A stretch of DNA of 35,028 bases from the NCBI RefSeq assembly GCF_029960785.1, contig NZ_JASBQE010000117.1:1-35028 (forward strand). Reading direction: 5' to 3'. Shown piece after piece: positions 15,076 to 23,334 of the stretch. The position numbers and the translations under genes were made by a program. The first letter of the stretch is position 1, and the number at the start of each line of letters is the position of its first letter. The DNA comes from Polyangium sp. 15x6 (GTDB lineage Bacteria > Myxococcota_A > Polyangia > Polyangiales > Polyangiaceae). A model generated the notes under the pieces. It was not told the DNA's origin. It worked only from the letters and a program-made list of their open reading frames with translations, and did no database searches.

Positions 15076-15591
15076 CTACCACTGGACCACGATCATGCCG
15101 GTCTGCCCCTCGGACACGTCGATGCTCGTGTTCGTGTCGCCGACGAACTTGTTCTCCACGCGGACCTCGTGTCGTCCGGGCGTGAGCGTCAGCGTCGCCG
15201 TGGAGTCGGTTCCCACGAGCTTCCCGTCCACGAAGATCCGGCCCCCGGGATAGGCCACGAGCGACACCGTGGCTGGCTTGGGGGGAGGAGGCGGCGGGGC
15301 CGGCGCTTCTTCGCTGTCGTAACCTCGGGAGCCCGAGGCATAGCCCCCGGAGTAGTGGCTGCGGTGCGACGAGTGCGAGCGATGTGAGCTGTGCGACCGG
15401 TGCGCGAGGTACATCGGCTGCTCGATGCTCGGGGCCGTGAGCAGCAGTGAGTCGTCCTCGCCGTCGTCGTCGGGCTTCCGTGGGGACTGGGCGAGCGCGC
15501 TCGGGACGAGCGCGTCGGAAGGCAACGCTCCCTGCACGACGGCCATGATGGCTGTTCCCAGCGCGACGAGAGGAGGACGCGGATTGCCCAC
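15076..15591 (-). CDS. hxsA: His-Xaa-Ser repeat protein HxsA, exported, with PEGA-like C-terminus
   Basis: A 171-residue protein from a GTG at 15591. The same frame is open to 16494, but that extension is the antisense of the zinc-motif gene. The N-terminus is Arg/Pro followed by a hydrophobic stretch (about 8-23) and a possible signal peptidase I site Ala32-Leu-Ala34/Gln. Six His-x-Ser units occupy about 64-81 (HRSHSSHRSHSSHRSHYS), then Gly/Tyr/Ser-rich sequence and a run of prolines (about 97-104). The last 65 residues resemble a PEGA domain (GGRIFVDGKLVGT, then LTLTPGRHEVRVE). The repeat is the presumed substrate of HxsB and HxsC. As I recall the family, the repeats normally sit close to the C-terminus; here they are followed by a folded beta domain. 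The start has only a distant GGAGG, so it is less certain than the rest. Confidence 0.85.
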   Translation of the reverse strand: MGNPRPPLVALGTAIMAVVQGALPSDALVPSALAQSPRKPDDDGEDDSLLLTAPSIEQPMYLAHRSHSSHRSHSSHRSHYSGGYASGSRGYDSEEAPAPPPPPPKPATVSLVAYPGGRIFVDGKLVGTDSTATLTLTPGRHEVRVENKFVGDTNTSIDVSEGQTGMIVVQW

Positions 15592-15735
15592 GTCGCATTC
15601 TCGTCCGGATCCTCCGTGTGCGTCAAGGCGACCTGTTTGTCCGACCCGAGGAGGCTCTTTGGCGCACCTTTTCCGCTCCGCGGGGATGTCTGGAAGCTCT
15701 ACACGGCTCGTCAGGACGAAGGTACGCTCGCCAAG
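15592..15735. promoter_or_regulatory. Divergent intergenic region between hxsA and the zinc-motif membrane protein
   Basis: If the starts are GTG 15591 (-) and ATG 15736 (+), these 144 bases must hold the promoters for both directions. No convincing sigma-70 -35/-10 pair is visible. The + frame is open across part of it, so the + gene could start as early as GTG 15616, which would shrink the region. Confidence 0.35.
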
Positions 15736-17973
15736 ATGGTCGCAACTCCGTATCGGGGCGAGGAGACGGACGACGCAAGCGCGAACGTGAACGTGCGGAC
15801 CGCGTTCGCGTCGTGGGCCCGCACAGTGTTCGGGGCTCCTCGACGCCCCGATGCGTTGATCACGTCGGTGAAGGAGCGCGACGAGCTCATCACGCGCGTG
15901 GCGACGACGGTGATCCGTCGCGACCTCGTGCAGCAGCGCATCCCCACGCACGAGCGCAGGAGCCGCAGCACGAGCCCGGTCCACGAGGCGACGCTCGATC
16001 CGTTCCGCGGGACGATGGAGGATCTGCGCACGCGCACCGAGCACGTCGACCGCTGCACGCCGTGCGGTGGCGGCGGCATCGCGGCGTGCCCCGCATGCGG
16101 CGGGAGCGGCAGGCAGCGATGCGGGGGCTGTGGCGGCAGCGGGCGTGTGCTCAAGCACTACAAGAAGTCGAGCAAGTACATCAACTGCTCGATCTGCCGC
16201 GGAGGCGGCACCGTGGGCTGCGGCGGGTGTCTGTCGAAGGGCACCGTTACGTGCGCGGGCTGCGCGGGGAGCGGCCAGCAGCTCGTGTGGTGGACATACC
16301 AGGAGAGCATACGCGTCGTCGTTCAGATCTCGACGGACAGCCCGATCGTGATGGCGCACGGGCAGCTCCGCGAGGAGCGATTCCTCCGGCCTTCGGACCT
16401 CGGAGCCTTCACACAGTTCGTCTCCGTGGAGGGCGCGGGCAGCATCGCCGGAGGCGAGCTCGCGCCGGAGGATGATGCCGCTCTGCGAAGACAAACCCCC
16501 GCGATCGATCCCCAGCTCGAGCGGATCCAGGCGCAGCAGTTTCTCCGCTTCGGCGTTCTTCGCCGCGACGTGCGGTACGAGATGTGCGGCACGAAGGGGA
16601 CGGTCGTCCTGTCGGGCGCGAACCTGGTCGGGGCCACGACGCCGAAGGCCGTGCAGCCAATTCGCCGACGGCTGATCCTCTGGGGCATCACGTCGTTCCT
16701 GCTGTTGATCGGCGGCACGTGGTTCATCACGGCGATGAGCGGGCCGACGACCTATTTCCAGTCCGTCAACCGAGTCATCGCCTTCGCGTCGTTGATCGGC
16801 ATCGCGGCGGCCATCGTCGCGGTCGGAGGCCTGCTGCGCGCGCTTCGACCCGGCTTCCGTTTCTGGCCGGCGAGCGTCGTGGATCGCGCCGCGATAGGGA
16901 TCAGCGCGGCCGCCTTCCTGCTCTGCCCCGTGGTGGGTTACTTCGGCAAGCCGAGCCCAAAGGAGGTGCAGCAGGCGGTCGCCACGGGGGACCTCGATCG
17001 AGCCCGGATCACCGCGGAGGCGCTCACGGCGACCGAGTCGTCCAAGCAGGTCTCGGATGTCGTCGACGAGCTCGAGCTCGCCGAGGCCGAGCGGCTTTCA
17101 GGAGATGCGCGCCTCGAAAAGCTCGACGAAATCGCTGCGCGAAACGGCAGTCATGCGGGCGATGCCAAGGCGCGCACGCAGCGGGCACGCATCGAAGCGA
17201 TCGAGGCGGCCCTCCAGGCGAACCGGTCCGCGGACGCCGCCGGGCTGCTCGAGCGCTGGTCGTCGGAGCTCTCGGACGTCCCGGAGATCGGTGATCTCAA
17301 GGCGCGCGTGTTCGACGTGCAGGGCGCTGCTTGTACGGATGATGCCTGCCGCTTCGGAGCGGCGAGAGTCGCAAAGGCGGCACACAGCACGCCCGAGCGC
17401 GAGGCTACGCTCGACAAGACGCGGCGGAAGCTATGCGAGGAGCTCGACGCCCGGAGCATTCCCGCGGGCGATCTCCTCTCGCGGGTCCGCTGGCTCCGGT
17501 CCCAGTCGAAGCTGGCCGCCTCCGCGCGACGGCTCGGCGAGGGGGACGGCGAGGTCCAGGAGAAAGCGAAAGCGGCGGCGGTGTGGGCGAGCAGCGAGCT
17601 CGGCAAGGTGGCGTTGATCGGCGCGCCCGTCAGCGTGGTGAACGAGATTCTCGAGCGCGAGCCCGGCTCTGCGAGCACGGGGTGGACCGAACTGAAGGGC
17701 GTGTCCGTGTACGCGGCGATGGTCGGCGGCGTGTGCACCGGCATCTATGCCGTCGGAGCGGCGCAGGGCCAGCGGTCTCTCTACGGACAGGACGAAGGGC
17801 TGCGGCGGCTCGTCGCGCAGGCGACGGGGCGGTCCGAAGTGAAGCTGCCCGCGCGGCCGGCGTCTTCTAAGACGCATGAAGTCTCGAAGTGGAACGAGGG
17901 GAGTACGCCGGTTGTGGCGCGATGGAATGACAATCTGTTGATGGAGCTGAGGATTGGGACTGTGAATCTGTAA
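15736..17973 (+). CDS. Membrane protein with six CxxC zinc motifs, DnaJ-cysteine-rich-like
   Basis: 745 residues from ATG 15736; an in-frame GTG at 15616 would add 40 residues and cannot be excluded. Residues 107-180 hold six Gly-rich CxxC units (Cys pairs 107/110, 118/121, 129/132, 151/154, 162/165, 173/176). Most read CxxCxGxG, the zinc-binding repeat of DnaJ/Hsp40, but DnaJ has four and a J-domain, absent here. Three hydrophobic segments follow at about 312-334, 348-372 and 384-406. The remaining about 340 residues are Ala/Glu/Arg-rich, helical and likely coiled-coil or TPR-like, with several Cys. It diverges from the hxs operon, so a shared role is possible but unproven. It could act in protein folding, zinc sensing or envelope assembly; I assign no specific function. 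Confidence 0.75.
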   Translation: MVATPYRGEETDDASANVNVRTAFASWARTVFGAPRRPDALITSVKERDELITRVATTVIRRDLVQQRIPTHERRSRSTSPVHEATLDPFRGTMEDLRTRTEHVDRCTPCGGGGIAACPACGGSGRQRCGGCGGSGRVLKHYKKSSKYINCSICRGGGTVGCGGCLSKGTVTCAGCAGSGQQLVWWTYQESIRVVVQISTDSPIVMAHGQLREERFLRPSDLGAFTQFVSVEGAGSIAGGELAPEDDAALRRQTPAIDPQLERIQAQQFLRFGVLRRDVRYEMCGTKGTVVLSGANLVGATTPKAVQPIRRRLILWGITSFLLLIGGTWFITAMSGPTTYFQSVNRVIAFASLIGIAAAIVAVGGLLRALRPGFRFWPASVVDRAAIGISAAAFLLCPVVGYFGKPSPKEVQQAVATGDLDRARITAEALTATESSKQVSDVVDELELAEAERLSGDARLEKLDEIAARNGSHAGDAKARTQRARIEAIEAALQANRSADAAGLLERWSSELSDVPEIGDLKARVFDVQGAACTDDACRFGAARVAKAAHSTPEREATLDKTRRKLCEELDARSIPAGDLLSRVRWLRSQSKLAASARRLGEGDGEVQEKAKAAAVWASSELGKVALIGAPVSVVNEILEREPGSASTGWTELKGVSVYAAMVGGVCTGIYAVGAAQGQRSLYGQDEGLRRLVAQATGRSEVKLPARPASSKTHEVSKWNEGSTPVVARWNDNLLMELRIGTVNL

Positions 17974-17989
17974 TGCTTCGGGTCATCTC

Positions 17990-18565
17990 ATGAACTGGAC
18001 TCCAATCACGGTGGGCGTCCTGGGCGCGTGCCTCGTTGCGTGCGGCAGCTCGACACGTAGTGCATCGCCAAACCCGTCCACGCCGACTTTCATCATGGTG
18101 CCGCCGTCGAGCCCACCCATGCCAATCACCGCTCCGTGGCACGCCGAGCTCACGAAACCATGCGGTTCTGCCCCCCTGATCTCGCGGGCGCGGCTTGCTC
18201 CGGTCGGCGATATCGACGGCGACGGGCGCGTCGACGTCCTGGAGACGACCTGCGCCGACCACGCGGGGGCCGATGCGTGCGTCATGCGTCTCTGCCTCGG
18301 TGTTGTCCAGGGAGGTGGGTTCATGGCTGCGGCGTGGACAGCACCGACGCCCCAGTCGGTCGTCGCGTTCAGCGACGTTGCTGCGCCACGAGACTTCGAG
18401 GCATTCGAGGTGAAGTACGCCGGGGGTGGTGCGTGCGTCTCCGGCCGCCGCTTTCACTGGGTTCGAGGCCGAGGCGGCTACCTGAGGACAACGAATCTCC
18501 GCTGCGCGTGCACAATTCCGGCGGGTGCCCCGCTACCGCCAGGATGTGCGAGGGTTCTCCCGTGA
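17990..18565 (+). CDS. Lipoprotein with a GDIDGDGRVDV calcium-type repeat
   Basis: A 191-residue protein beginning MNWTPITVGVLGACLVACGS, a signal peptide with lipobox LVAC and lipid-attachment Cys18. After a Ser/Pro-rich linker comes PVGDIDGDGRVDVLET, the Asp-rich loop of FG-GAP/VCBS-type repeats that binds calcium in beta-propellers. Only one unit is present, so it is a small single-repeat protein. Several further cysteines (in CADHAGADAC, CLG, CVSGR, CACT) could form disulfides outside the cytoplasm. The stop overlaps the start of the next gene (GTGA), so the lipoprotein genes form one translational unit. Confidence 0.75.
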   Translation: MNWTPITVGVLGACLVACGSSTRSASPNPSTPTFIMVPPSSPPMPITAPWHAELTKPCGSAPLISRARLAPVGDIDGDGRVDVLETTCADHAGADACVMRLCLGVVQGGGFMAAAWTAPTPQSVVAFSDVAAPRDFEAFEVKYAGGGACVSGRRFHWVRGRGGYLRTTNLRCACTIPAGAPLPPGCARVLP

Positions 18566-19173
18566 AGCGACACTCGCTCATCGCCTGGGGCATGTTCATC
18601 ATCTCGGTGCTGGTCGGATGCAGCGCGCAGATGGACCGACGCCTCGGACAGGTCGAGCAACGGCAGTCGGAGCTCGATCTCCGGGTGGCTGAAGACGAGC
18701 GACGCGCAGCAGACCTACGCGCCGATACACTTCAGTTGCAGCACCTGCTCGATGCGCAGCGACGATGCATCGCTTGGCAGGAGTGCCGAGCTCGGACCTC
18801 GCGTATCCAAGCGACCATCATGGCCAAGCTCGCCTCGTGCAACATGAACACGGCGCACTGGTTCGCGTGCGACGCGCAGCGGACGAGAAACACCGCGGAA
18901 GGTGCCGGGCTGGGCTGCCTCCTCGGCTGGGTAGTCGCCGGCGTGACCGGCGGCTCCGCGGCGCCTGCAGTTCTGATCGGCTGCGGGGCGGGTGCTGCTA
19001 CCGGCAGTTCGGGGAGCACGGGCTCATGCACGACGCAGCCGAAGCCGCAGCCTTGCGGAAGGATGGAGCCCGCGTTCCGGAGTGAGGCACTCATGCTCGA
19101 GGGCCTCACCACCATGCCCGATTGTGGAATAATGCCGACAGAATGCGTCGCGCTGAACTTTTCCTCACGCTAG
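18562..19173 (+). CDS. Lipoprotein with coiled coil and Gly-rich hydrophobic segment
   Basis: A 203-residue protein from GTG 18562, which overlaps the preceding stop. The longer frame from 18136 is antisense/shadow sequence. The N-terminus VKRHSLIAWGMFIISVLVGC is a signal peptide ending in a lipobox (LVGC, Cys20). Residues about 25-75 form a heptad-rich charged helix (RRLGQVEQRQSELDLRVAED). A Gly/Ala-rich hydrophobic segment (LGCLLGWVVAGVTGGSAAPA) lies near 115-150, and cysteines occur throughout. Family unknown. The 3' end overlaps the following gene by 31 bases. Confidence 0.65.
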   Translation: MKRHSLIAWGMFIISVLVGCSAQMDRRLGQVEQRQSELDLRVAEDERRAADLRADTLQLQHLLDAQRRCIAWQECRARTSRIQATIMAKLASCNMNTAHWFACDAQRTRNTAEGAGLGCLLGWVVAGVTGGSAAPAVLIGCGAGAATGSSGSTGSCTTQPKPQPCGRMEPAFRSEALMLEGLTTMPDCGIMPTECVALNFSSR

Positions 19174-19784
19174 GCGTTTTCGCCTGCGGTTGTGGCGGAG
19201 GCCGTCTCGAAGGAGTGGCCGCGGTGGAGCAGTCGCTCGCGGACAGCGAGCAGACCCTCGAGCAAGCGGATGAGACGTACCGCCTGACGGAGCAGGACAT
19301 GGCCTTCATGCGCACGATGGCCATGGATGTCCTTGAGCGTGGCAACCGAGCTGCCCGTGATCTGGAGGCTGCGGCGCGGGCCTACGAACAGGCTGCGGCG
19401 TTGTACGGGACGGCGAGCGTGGAGTTTGGCAACGCGGCCGGCTCCTACAAGATGGCAGCGGACAAGTACCGCGAGGTGACGATCACGCTCGTCGCCGCCG
19501 CGGCCTCCGACCTCTTCCTTCGCGGCGTCTGCGGGCGGTCCGTGAGCACGCGGAAATACCGCGAAACGCTCCGAGCGCGGGGCGTCAACCTGGAGGGCAA
19601 GGACATCGACCACATCATCCCGCGTTCGCGTGGCGGGCCGGACATGCCGTGGAACTACAACCCGCTGGACGCGAGCATCAACCGGAGCCTGCAGGCGAAC
19701 GGGATGTGGTGGAAGCTGATGAACTACCCTCTGGAGACGATGAACGCATGGGCCAAGTACGCGTCGTATTTGCTCATGTGCTGA
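19143..19784 (+). CDS. Putative lipoprotein with coiled coil and C-terminal HNH-like motif
   Basis: 213 residues from ATG 19143; an earlier in-frame ATG at 19122 is also possible. The N-terminus (MRRAELFLTLGVFACGCGGG) looks like a lipoprotein signal with Cys15 as the candidate lipid site, although Phe at -2 is unusual. Residues about 25-110 are a long helix (SLADSEQTLEQADETYRLTE, then NRAARDLEAAARAYEQAAAL). The C-terminal part holds KDIDHIIPRSRGGPDMPWNY (about 153-172) and then NPLDASINRSLQ, an HNH endonuclease pattern with His157, the Asn171/173 region and Asn180. A nuclease fold on an exported lipoprotein would suit a secreted toxin or a DNA-uptake/processing factor. Enzymatic activity is not demonstrated; the fold could be structural. 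Confidence 0.65.
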   Translation: MRRAELFLTLGVFACGCGGGRLEGVAAVEQSLADSEQTLEQADETYRLTEQDMAFMRTMAMDVLERGNRAARDLEAAARAYEQAAALYGTASVEFGNAAGSYKMAADKYREVTITLVAAAASDLFLRGVCGRSVSTRKYRETLRARGVNLEGKDIDHIIPRSRGGPDMPWNYNPLDASINRSLQANGMWWKLMNYPLETMNAWAKYASYLLMC

Positions 19785-19867
19785 CGTCAATAACGGTTCC
19801 TTCTGAGGTAACTGGGCCACAGCGCGTTCGACCGCTATGGTAGCAACCCAATAGGGAGGCGTGCACC

Positions 19868-20755
19868 GTGTTCGATGCTCACGACGTCTTCGACCTTCTG
19901 TTCGCTCCCGGTCACACGACAGACTGGTGGGTAAACCTCGACGGTGAGGACAACAAGAAGACGAAGGGACGGTTTCTCGTCGATACGCTGAGTGCCTGGC
20001 TTAAAGAGCGCCACCACGACTCGGGGCAGGGCCGCGAGCGCATGCAGCACTTCTTTTCGTCGCACGCGCAGTCCCGGATGGACCGCCGCTTCGACGGGGT
20101 CGGCGTTGAGGAGAAGGTCATCGAGCTCAAGTACAACAAGCTCCTCGACGGCGCGCTCGGCGGCTCGCTGGTATGGGTACTGGGAGGCCGACCGAAGGAC
20201 ATCGCACAGGGCAACGCTGCCGCCATCGGGCTCTGCGTAACGAAGGGCTCGGCGCGCATGTCCGCCGCACTCGCGAACGCCATCATTCCCGCGATCGTTG
20301 CGGTCCAACAAGAGAATGCGCACGTCATCTTCGTGCACGGCGGCAGCGGCGACCGGTGGCCCAAGAACCTTGGCACGAGGGATCCCTTGCCGCCTTGGCT
20401 GAGTGAGATTGCCGAGCCGACGACATGGGATCTCGATCCGCCGTCTCACCCAGATGCCGAGGCGCTCGAACAGGTTGAGCGGCCCGCGGCGATGAAGCTC
20501 TTCGAAAAAAGGCCGTGCTTCATCGAGCAGGTTGGCCCTAATGGCAAGAGGGTAGCCGTCGCGTCGTGGTCAAACCAATGGCAGATGCTGGACGTGGGAC
20601 TGACGTTGCGAGGCCTCGGCTACGCGGCAGTGAAGGTGTTCTACTCCGGCTCCCAGAAGTTGGTCCCTGCCGGAAAGGGCGTCGAGCAGAACGTCCGGGC
20701 CGCGATGAAGTTGAAGTTCGGCATTGTTCTGGACTGGGGCGTCGCTCTCGATTGA
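19868..20755 (+). CDS. Hypothetical protein, 295 residues
   Basis: The start is GTG 19868, preceded by GGGAGG at about 19854-19859. The protein is cytosolic in character (no signal, no membrane span), with Trp-rich N-terminal TTDWWVNLDGEDNKK, a central hydrophobic ANAIIPAIVAVQQENAHVIF and HGGSGDRW loop, and a C-terminal alternating region (KRVAVASWSNQWQMLDVGLT). No catalytic motif or family is recognised. It follows the lipoprotein genes in the same direction after an 83-base gap that could contain its own promoter. Confidence 0.6.
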   Translation: MFDAHDVFDLLFAPGHTTDWWVNLDGEDNKKTKGRFLVDTLSAWLKERHHDSGQGRERMQHFFSSHAQSRMDRRFDGVGVEEKVIELKYNKLLDGALGGSLVWVLGGRPKDIAQGNAAAIGLCVTKGSARMSAALANAIIPAIVAVQQENAHVIFVHGGSGDRWPKNLGTRDPLPPWLSEIAEPTTWDLDPPSHPDAEALEQVERPAAMKLFEKRPCFIEQVGPNGKRVAVASWSNQWQMLDVGLTLRGLGYAAVKVFYSGSQKLVPAGKGVEQNVRAAMKLKFGIVLDWGVALD

Positions 20756-21105
20756 TAGGGACGATGGGGCCGACAGCACGGGCCGGTTCAGGTCTACGAG
20801 GACGCGCAAACCAACGACATTCCGAGCGACGAAACTGCCGCGACAGCGGCTCGAAGGTAAACAACACAAATGCGGGGCGGCCGGCAGGCTGCGCCATGGT
20901 TCATGCCTCAAGCTGAGGCGGCTTGCTAGCTTAGTTTACTCGTGCCTTTGGTCGGCATCTTTTCTATTTTTCTGCGAATTAGCAGCTGACGATCGCCTGG
21001 CGATCAGCAGCGAAAGAGCCAGCCCGCCTCTGCTTTTCATTCCGCGGACATCCAACGGACTCCGCGCTACTCTTACATTCCGCCGCCTCGAACCCGGAGG
21101 GCCCC
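20756..21105. other. Intergenic region with AT-rich patch and palindrome
   Basis: There is no convincing gene in these 350 bases; the open frames here have shadow-type composition. An AT-richer patch at about 20928-20980 (including cttttctatttttctgcg) is a plausible promoter area for the following gene. Just after it lies a palindromic segment at about 20985-21008 whose core is GATCGC-CTG-GCGATC, with GCTGA/AGC flanks, a possible operator or small hairpin. Confidence 0.35.
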
Positions 21106-22111
21106 GTGCCACAGCAGAAATGCCCCGTCTGCGGTCAAGCGCTGCTCGATCCGAAGGCAAATGAGCGCGTACAGGCGAACCTCCACAAGCTCCTCGGGCA
21201 GGAAAAGGCGAAGCTCGCGCGAGGCGAAACTCGAAGCCAAAGCGCTCGCTCAGCGCCAAGTGGAAGAGCTCCGTCGCCGGCATGCCGATGAACTCCTGCG
21301 TGCCAGGTCCCAAGCGGCAGCCGAGGCGAGCCGCACGCAGCTACGCGAGAACGAGCAGCTCAAGAAACGGGTTACGGAACTGCAGCGGAGGCTGGAGAAA
21401 CAGACCGCCGACCAGCGCGGCGAGTTTTGCGAGGCGGATGTACTCACCCAGCTTCAAGCAGCGTTCCCCACGGACGAGATCCACCGGCGCGCGAAGCGCC
21501 AAGGCGGCGCCGACATCTTGCACGAAGTCCGCGAAAACGGCGCCGTGTGCGGGGTGATCGCGTACGAGTGCAAGAATGTTGCGGCCTGGAGCAACGGCTT
21601 CATCACGCAGGTACGCAAGGCCCGTACCGTGCACAAGGCGCGCTACGTCGTGCTCGTGACCAACGTGTTCCCGCGCGGCCAGAAGCACCTCTGCGTCGTG
21701 CGCGACGTGCCAATTGTGCATCCGTCGATCGCAGTTCATCTCGCGCACTACCTCCGCGAAGCGATCGTCACCTTGGCCCAGAGCAGGGCAACAGAGCCTG
21801 AGCGCCAACGAAGGGCAGACCGACTCCTCCAACTCATCCAGAGCGAGGAGTTCGGCGAGCAGATGCACGCGATCGCCTCTGCCGTCCAGGACCTCAAGGT
21901 GCTCCAGGACAAGGAGCGGCAGGACCACGAGCGTACGTGGGCGCGGCAGTCCGAACACCTGGCCGCGATCAGCAAGAACGCTACCCGACTCGACGGTCAG
22001 ATCGCTGCGATCCTCCATGCACCTGTCGCCCGCGACACCGGCGCTGGCCCTCCGCTTGCGCGCACGCGGACGTGGGCGCTTCCGACTAGAGTCGCGGCGC
22101 GTCGCGCCTAA
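21106..22111 (+). pseudogene. DUF2130-type coiled-coil nuclease, frameshifted
   Basis: Two frames join into one DUF2130-like protein. The first part starts at GTG 21106 (GGAGG upstream) and encodes a zinc-ribbon-like start, MPQQKCPVCGQALLDPKANE, then a helix to about 21217. The rest continues in the next frame from about 21218 (REAKLEAKALAQRQVEELRR) through a long coiled coil. It then enters a PD-(D/E)XK-like core with GGADIL and YECKN and AWSNGFITQVRKAR, and ends at 22111. DUF2130 proteins are coiled-coil proteins with a predicted nuclease domain and unknown role. A single-base shift at about 21217-21223 separates the halves, so this is a pseudogene, a sequencing error or, less likely, a programmed frameshift. 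Beyond about residue 300 the sequence loses family character. Confidence 0.75.
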
Positions 22112-22338
22112 GCCGTTGATCGGCCCGAGGTTGAGCTTGATCGTGGAGCTGCCGGGCGCTTGGCCATTTCCAGGTGCAGGTGAGGAGACCCATGTCAAAG
22201 GAGCGTTCTCGTGCACGCCAGCACGAGAAGACGAGGTAGGTAGCCGGTTGACCCGCCTCGCGATCGGTTCTTTCCTTCGCGGCGAGGTGCAACCATAGAC
22301 ACAAGAGAGACATCGAACTGCTCGACGAGATCCGCGCC

Positions 22339-22653
22339 GTGCTCGCAAACGCCGCGAAAGGCAAGGGGCCTGTCCCGCAATTCCTCACGAGCTTTCAGAT
22401 CCTCAACCGACTCCCCGCAGCCACGAGGGAGTGGCTCATCACGGAGTATGGGCGCCCTGGGGAGGGGGCGAAGACGCACTTCGCCGCTGCAAACGTCATT
22501 GCCGCGTCGCTGAAGAAGCTGGGCGGCGAGGTCGACGTCATGTACTTCGACGCGAGGGGCGTCTCGTTCGACGTGGGCGATGAGCAGGTTCGGTTCGGCT
22601 ACCAGCTGTGCGGGCTGTACCGCCTGCGACAAGCCGAGCCGGAAATTGCTTAG
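22339..22653 (+). CDS. Hypothetical protein, about 104 residues, start uncertain
   Basis: From GTG 22339 the frame encodes a compact protein (VPQFLTSFQILNRLPAATRE, then ANVIAASLKKLGGEVDVMYF, RGVSFDVGDEQVRFGYQLCG). Coding character extends upstream in the same frame (RHKRDIELLDEIRAV), so the natural start may have been further 5'. An ATG at 22192 with a good GAGGAG site is in this frame but is closed by TAG after 15 codons. The gene therefore looks either 5'-damaged or started at an unusual codon. The composition suggests a small alpha/beta DNA-related protein; the family is unknown. Confidence 0.5.
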   Translation: MLANAAKGKGPVPQFLTSFQILNRLPAATREWLITEYGRPGEGAKTHFAAANVIAASLKKLGGEVDVMYFDARGVSFDVGDEQVRFGYQLCGLYRLRQAEPEIA

Positions 22654-22667
22654 CGTCTCCGAAGTCA

Positions 22668-23228
22668 TCATCCTCCGCGCCGCCTCTTCTTCGGTGCCTC
22701 CACCTGACGAGCCACCTCGGGGACGTGACTCCAGGTCTTGCCCTCGTCGATGTTGCGGATCGACTTCGCGTCCACGCCGAAGCTGGAGCCGATCATCCTC
22801 GGAGGTACGCCTTGATCCGGGAAGACGCGGATCGGCTTGACCTGCTCCTCGGTGAGCCGAGCGCGCGGGTTGTTGATCCCCGGCCGCCCTCGCGATGAAG
22901 AAGCCGCGGGAAGCGCCTTGCGCTCGATCTCCTCGAGCAGCACCGCGCCCGCGTTGCACGGGTTGGGCTTCGAGCCCTCGTAGAGGTGGCTGGGATTGAC
23001 GCACGTCTTCTTGTCGCAGGTGTGCAGCGTCATCCCAGACGGAGGAAGTCCGTGCCCCAGCTCGAACATGCGGCGGTGGGCCATGACGACGCGGCGTCCG
23101 ACGCAGAACACGCCGTACCCGCGGTTGTTCACCGCGCCAAGCCAGTACCAGCACTCGTCGCCGCTGCCCTGACGAACAAGGGTGCTGAACTTCGCGAAGG
23201 ACGAGAGGTTCTGCTTTCCTCGGGCGCA
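22668..23228 (-). pseudogene. HNH endonuclease gene lacking a usable start
   Basis: The frame encodes a phage-type HNH protein: DECWYWLGAVNNRGYG, VVMAHRRMFELGHGLPPSG, LHTCDKKTCVNPSHLYEG (the Cys pair and the His/Asn of the HNH site). A C-terminal helix-turn-helix-like part follows (ARLTEEQVKPIRVFPDQGVP) and a basic tail (PKKRRRGG). The first start codon in frame is GTG 23132, which would cut off the conserved DECWYW segment. The frame is open back to 23228 with no ATG, GTG or TTG before a TAG. The 5' end has therefore probably been lost or frameshifted. If translated from 23132, the product is 154 residues and may lack part of the fold. Confidence 0.6.
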
Positions 23229-23334
23229 CTAGATGTCGCTAGCTGAGGTGTACGGCTCGTCTTCTTCTCGCCCAGCCGATCAGACAGCGTCGTGGCGGGT
23301 GCTGGCTACGCGAGCCTCTGAGCCGGAGCGCGTC

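Noticed and set aside
15592-16494. N-terminal extension of hxsA to give a 472-residue protein
   Set aside because: The extra 300 residues are antisense of the six-CxxC gene and have Arg/Ala/His-rich shadow composition; the HxsA signal-like segment begins at 15591.
22112-22338. Possible small gene at ATG 22192 (good GAGGAG site)
   Set aside because: It stops after 15 codons and no joined frame gives a recognisable protein; treated as part of the uncertain 5' region of the 22339 gene.
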